DNA from: Blautia wexlerae
GTDB taxonomy: Bacteria; Bacillota; Clostridia; Lachnospirales; Lachnospiraceae
Direction: 5' to 3'
NCBI RefSeq assembly: GCF_013300825.1
Contig: NZ_JAAIMY010000022.1
Span: 1 to 64,000 of the forward strand
Length of the DNA stretch: 64,000 nucleotides
Shown one piece after another: positions 62,884-64,000 of this stretch. The position numbers were made by a program, and so were the translations under genes. The notes below the pieces were generated by a model, which made no database searches, had not been told where the DNA came from, and worked only from the letters and a program-made list of their open reading frames with translations. The stretch's first letter is position 1; each line of letters begins with the position of its first letter.

Positions 62884-63111
62884 CAGAGCTGGAAAGTAAC
62901 CTGGGCCAAGACAAAAGGTGCATCTGGTTATGAAGTATACAAACTGACTGGAAAGACATGGAAAAAAGTCAGTGACACAAGATCCACTTCTTTTACAGAT
63001 AAGGGATTAAAAAAGAATACTACTTATCAGTATAAAATCCGCGCATATCAGACAGTGAAAGGAAAGAAAGTTTACAGTGCGTTCTCATCTGTGAAAAAAA
63101 TTAAAAGATAA
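62884..63111 (+). pseudogene. C-terminal Fn3 fragment of a secreted protein
   Basis: Directly after, and in frame with, the TGA that ends the Crp remnant comes QSWKVTWAKTKGASGYEVYK, then KKNTTYQYKIRAYQTVKGKK and VYSAFSSVKKIKR with a TAA. This is a nearly complete Fn3 domain like those of the BspA-type proteins at 580 and 4365. It has no start, so it is the tail of a deleted gene joined to the regulator remnant. Confidence 0.7.
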
Positions 63112-63118
63112 GGAGCTA

Positions 63119-63417
63119 AGAGGAAGAAAAAGTTCTCAGCGATTTTGACAGGTGTTTTTTGATACTGTTTTGTATGGTAATGTCAGTAACTGTAAATGCT
63201 GCGCAAAAAATACCTGGAAGAGTAAAAATGGTAAGTGCGTATTCTGGATCCGGATTGCGAATATCCGCTTGACTCAGGTTCATGTTACATGGGACAAAAC
63301 GACAAATTATTCTCAGATGGATTATCCAAGTCAAAATGAATATAGCAGAGGATGACCTGTAATGGATGCAAAAGTGCAAATCCCAAAGAACCGGATGTGG
63401 ATGATGGAATTTAATGA
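63119..63417 (+). pseudogene. frameshifted start of another secreted protein
   Basis: AAGGAG (63110-63115) is followed by AAG where a start codon would be expected. Then comes RKKKFSAILTGVF, a frameshift in a T-run (63155-63160), and ILFCMVMSVTVNAAQKIPGR, which together make a signal peptide. Further stops and frameshifts follow (VSAYSGSGLRISA, then VHVTWDKTTNYSQMD in another frame). It is the decayed 5' part of an Fn3-type surface protein gene. Confidence 0.5.
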
Positions 63418-63431
63418 ATATTACGTTTTCA

Positions 63432-63475
63432 AAGCAGTAGGATGAAAGGAATATGACCTTTCTCCTGCTGTTTTT
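63432..63475 (+). terminator. intrinsic terminator of the decayed gene cluster
   Basis: AAGCAGTAGGATGAAAGG (from 63432) pairs with CCTTTCTCCTGCTG (63457-63470), with one bulge and one G-U pair, followed by TTTTT. Confidence 0.7.
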
Positions 63476-63566
63476 CTTTCTGAATAAATCCAGGAGATAT
63501 AGAATTTGATGTGGTAAAGCGATAAAAATATAGTTTTAAACTATAACTGGTGCTAGATATTATGAA

Positions 63567-63596
63567 TTGGCATATTTGGAAGTGTAGTGGTATAGT
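63567..63596 (+). promoter_or_regulatory. promoter of the metN-like gene
   Basis: TTGGCA (63567-63572), 18 bases, TATAGT (63591-63596), 46 bases before the start codon. The short leader leaves no room for an S-box riboswitch, and none was seen. Confidence 0.5.
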
Positions 63597-63642
63597 ATGT
63601 TCATGCTCAACGGAGCGGGGAATAAGAGAGAGGGAGAATGAG

Positions 63643-64000
63643 ATGTCTGGGATTGTGATTGAGAAGGTCCGGAAGTCTTTTGACACGAAAGATGGCGTGG
63701 TCGAGGCTTTGAAGGATGTGAACCTGAATATCGATTCCGGTGATATATATGGGATTATCGGTATGTCGGGGGCAGGTAAGAGTACATTGGTACGATGTAT
63801 GAATTTTCTGGAGGTTCCCACAGAGGGACAGGTTCTGATAGATGGGAAGGCTCTTGGAGATTTGACAGAGAAAGAATTAAGAAAACAGAGGGAAGAGATC
63901 GGTATGATCTTTCAGCATTTCAATCTGCTGATGCAGAAGTCAGTGATCGATAATGTCTGTTTTCCACTTTATATAAAAGGAAAGAAGAAGGCAGAGGCCA
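63643..64000 (+). CDS. metN: methionine-type ABC transporter ATP-binding protein (3' truncated by window)
   Basis: 119 codons are visible. ATG 63643 (MSGIVIEKVRKSFDTKDGVV) follows AGGGAG by 6 bases. Walker A is GMSGAGKSTLVRCMNFLEVP (about 41-60). The Q-loop IGMIFQHFNLLMQKSVIDNV and the following FPLYIKGKKKAEA fit MetN, the ATPase of the D/L-methionine importer; MetI and MetQ genes would be expected just beyond the window. Related polar amino-acid transporter ATPases cannot be fully excluded because the ACT-like C-terminal domain is not in view. Confidence 0.8.
   Translation, partial: MSGIVIEKVRKSFDTKDGVVEALKDVNLNIDSGDIYGIIGMSGAGKSTLVRCMNFLEVPTEGQVLIDGKALGDLTEKELRKQREEIGMIFQHFNLLMQKSVIDNVCFPLYIKGKKKAEA

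Noticed and set aside
63480-63642. SAM (S-box) riboswitch before the metN-like gene
   Set aside because: No AGAGGTGGAGGGA-like core or terminator is present, and the promoter leaves only about 40 bases of leader.

Overview
The window comes from the chromosome of a low-to-moderate GC, endospore-forming Firmicute. It is most likely a gut Lachnospiraceae of the Blautia/Ruminococcus/Dorea type. Supporting evidence: a Firmicutes S10-spc-alpha ribosomal order with zinc-type S14 and L36 and an extended L17; a T-box in front of valS; spoIIAA-spoIIAB-sigF and spoVA sporulation clusters; a Crh-like HPr after rapZ-whiA; murT/gatD; and secreted BspA-type leucine-rich-repeat proteins carrying Fn3-like modules. 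No plasmid or phage hallmark, tRNA, rRNA or CRISPR array was seen.

Layout. (1) 1-6.5 kb is accessory: two BspA-like surface proteins, an internally duplicated cytosolic propeller-like protein on the minus strand, a gene remnant, and a leader with two mutually exclusive hairpins before the second BspA gene. (2) 6.5-11.5 kb holds a MacB/FtsX-type ABC transporter whose permease carries a huge coiled coil, then a mosaic remnant of a PTS locus. (3) 11.7-21.5 kb runs T-box, valS, an LTA-synthase-like sulfatase, folC, a 50-residue small gene, a zinc-ribbon/TPR membrane protein, and spoIIAA-AB-sigF. (4) On the minus strand, 25.2-21.5 kb carries spoVAB-AC-AD-AE-AA and then queT with a preQ1-like pseudoknot over its ribosome-binding site. 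(5) 25.6-30.1 kb has murB-rapZ-whiA-crh and a catalytically dead SipW-like membrane protein.

(6) 30.3-47.6 kb is the ribosomal protein superoperon from rpsJ to rplQ, including secY, adk, map, infA and rpoA. Its gaps contain palindromic repeats, a 203-bp hairpin element between infA and rpmJ, and a structured-looking leader before rpsM. (7) 47.7-53.1 kb has a GDPD-like membrane protein, murT-gatD (lipid II amidation), a WYL regulator and an orphan sugar-binding lipoprotein. (8) 53.1-60.7 kb has xpt divergent from a small conserved gene, csoR-mrp, and a LysR regulator divergent from purL.

(9) 60.7-63.5 kb is a decaying accessory patch. It has a short promoter-RNA-terminator unit followed by only the first 35 codons of an Abi_2/AbiF gene, an unknown secreted protein, and remnants of a Crp-family regulator and of two secreted proteins. 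The window ends inside a metN-like ATPase gene.

The most interesting non-routine signals are the RNA unit left without an intact Abi toxin gene (60.9-61.1 kb), the switch-like leader at 4.24-4.36 kb, the hairpin and mirror-repeat elements inserted in the ribosomal operon, the preQ1-like element of queT, and the rpsM leader. All family calls are from reading the sequence; no search or folding program was run.
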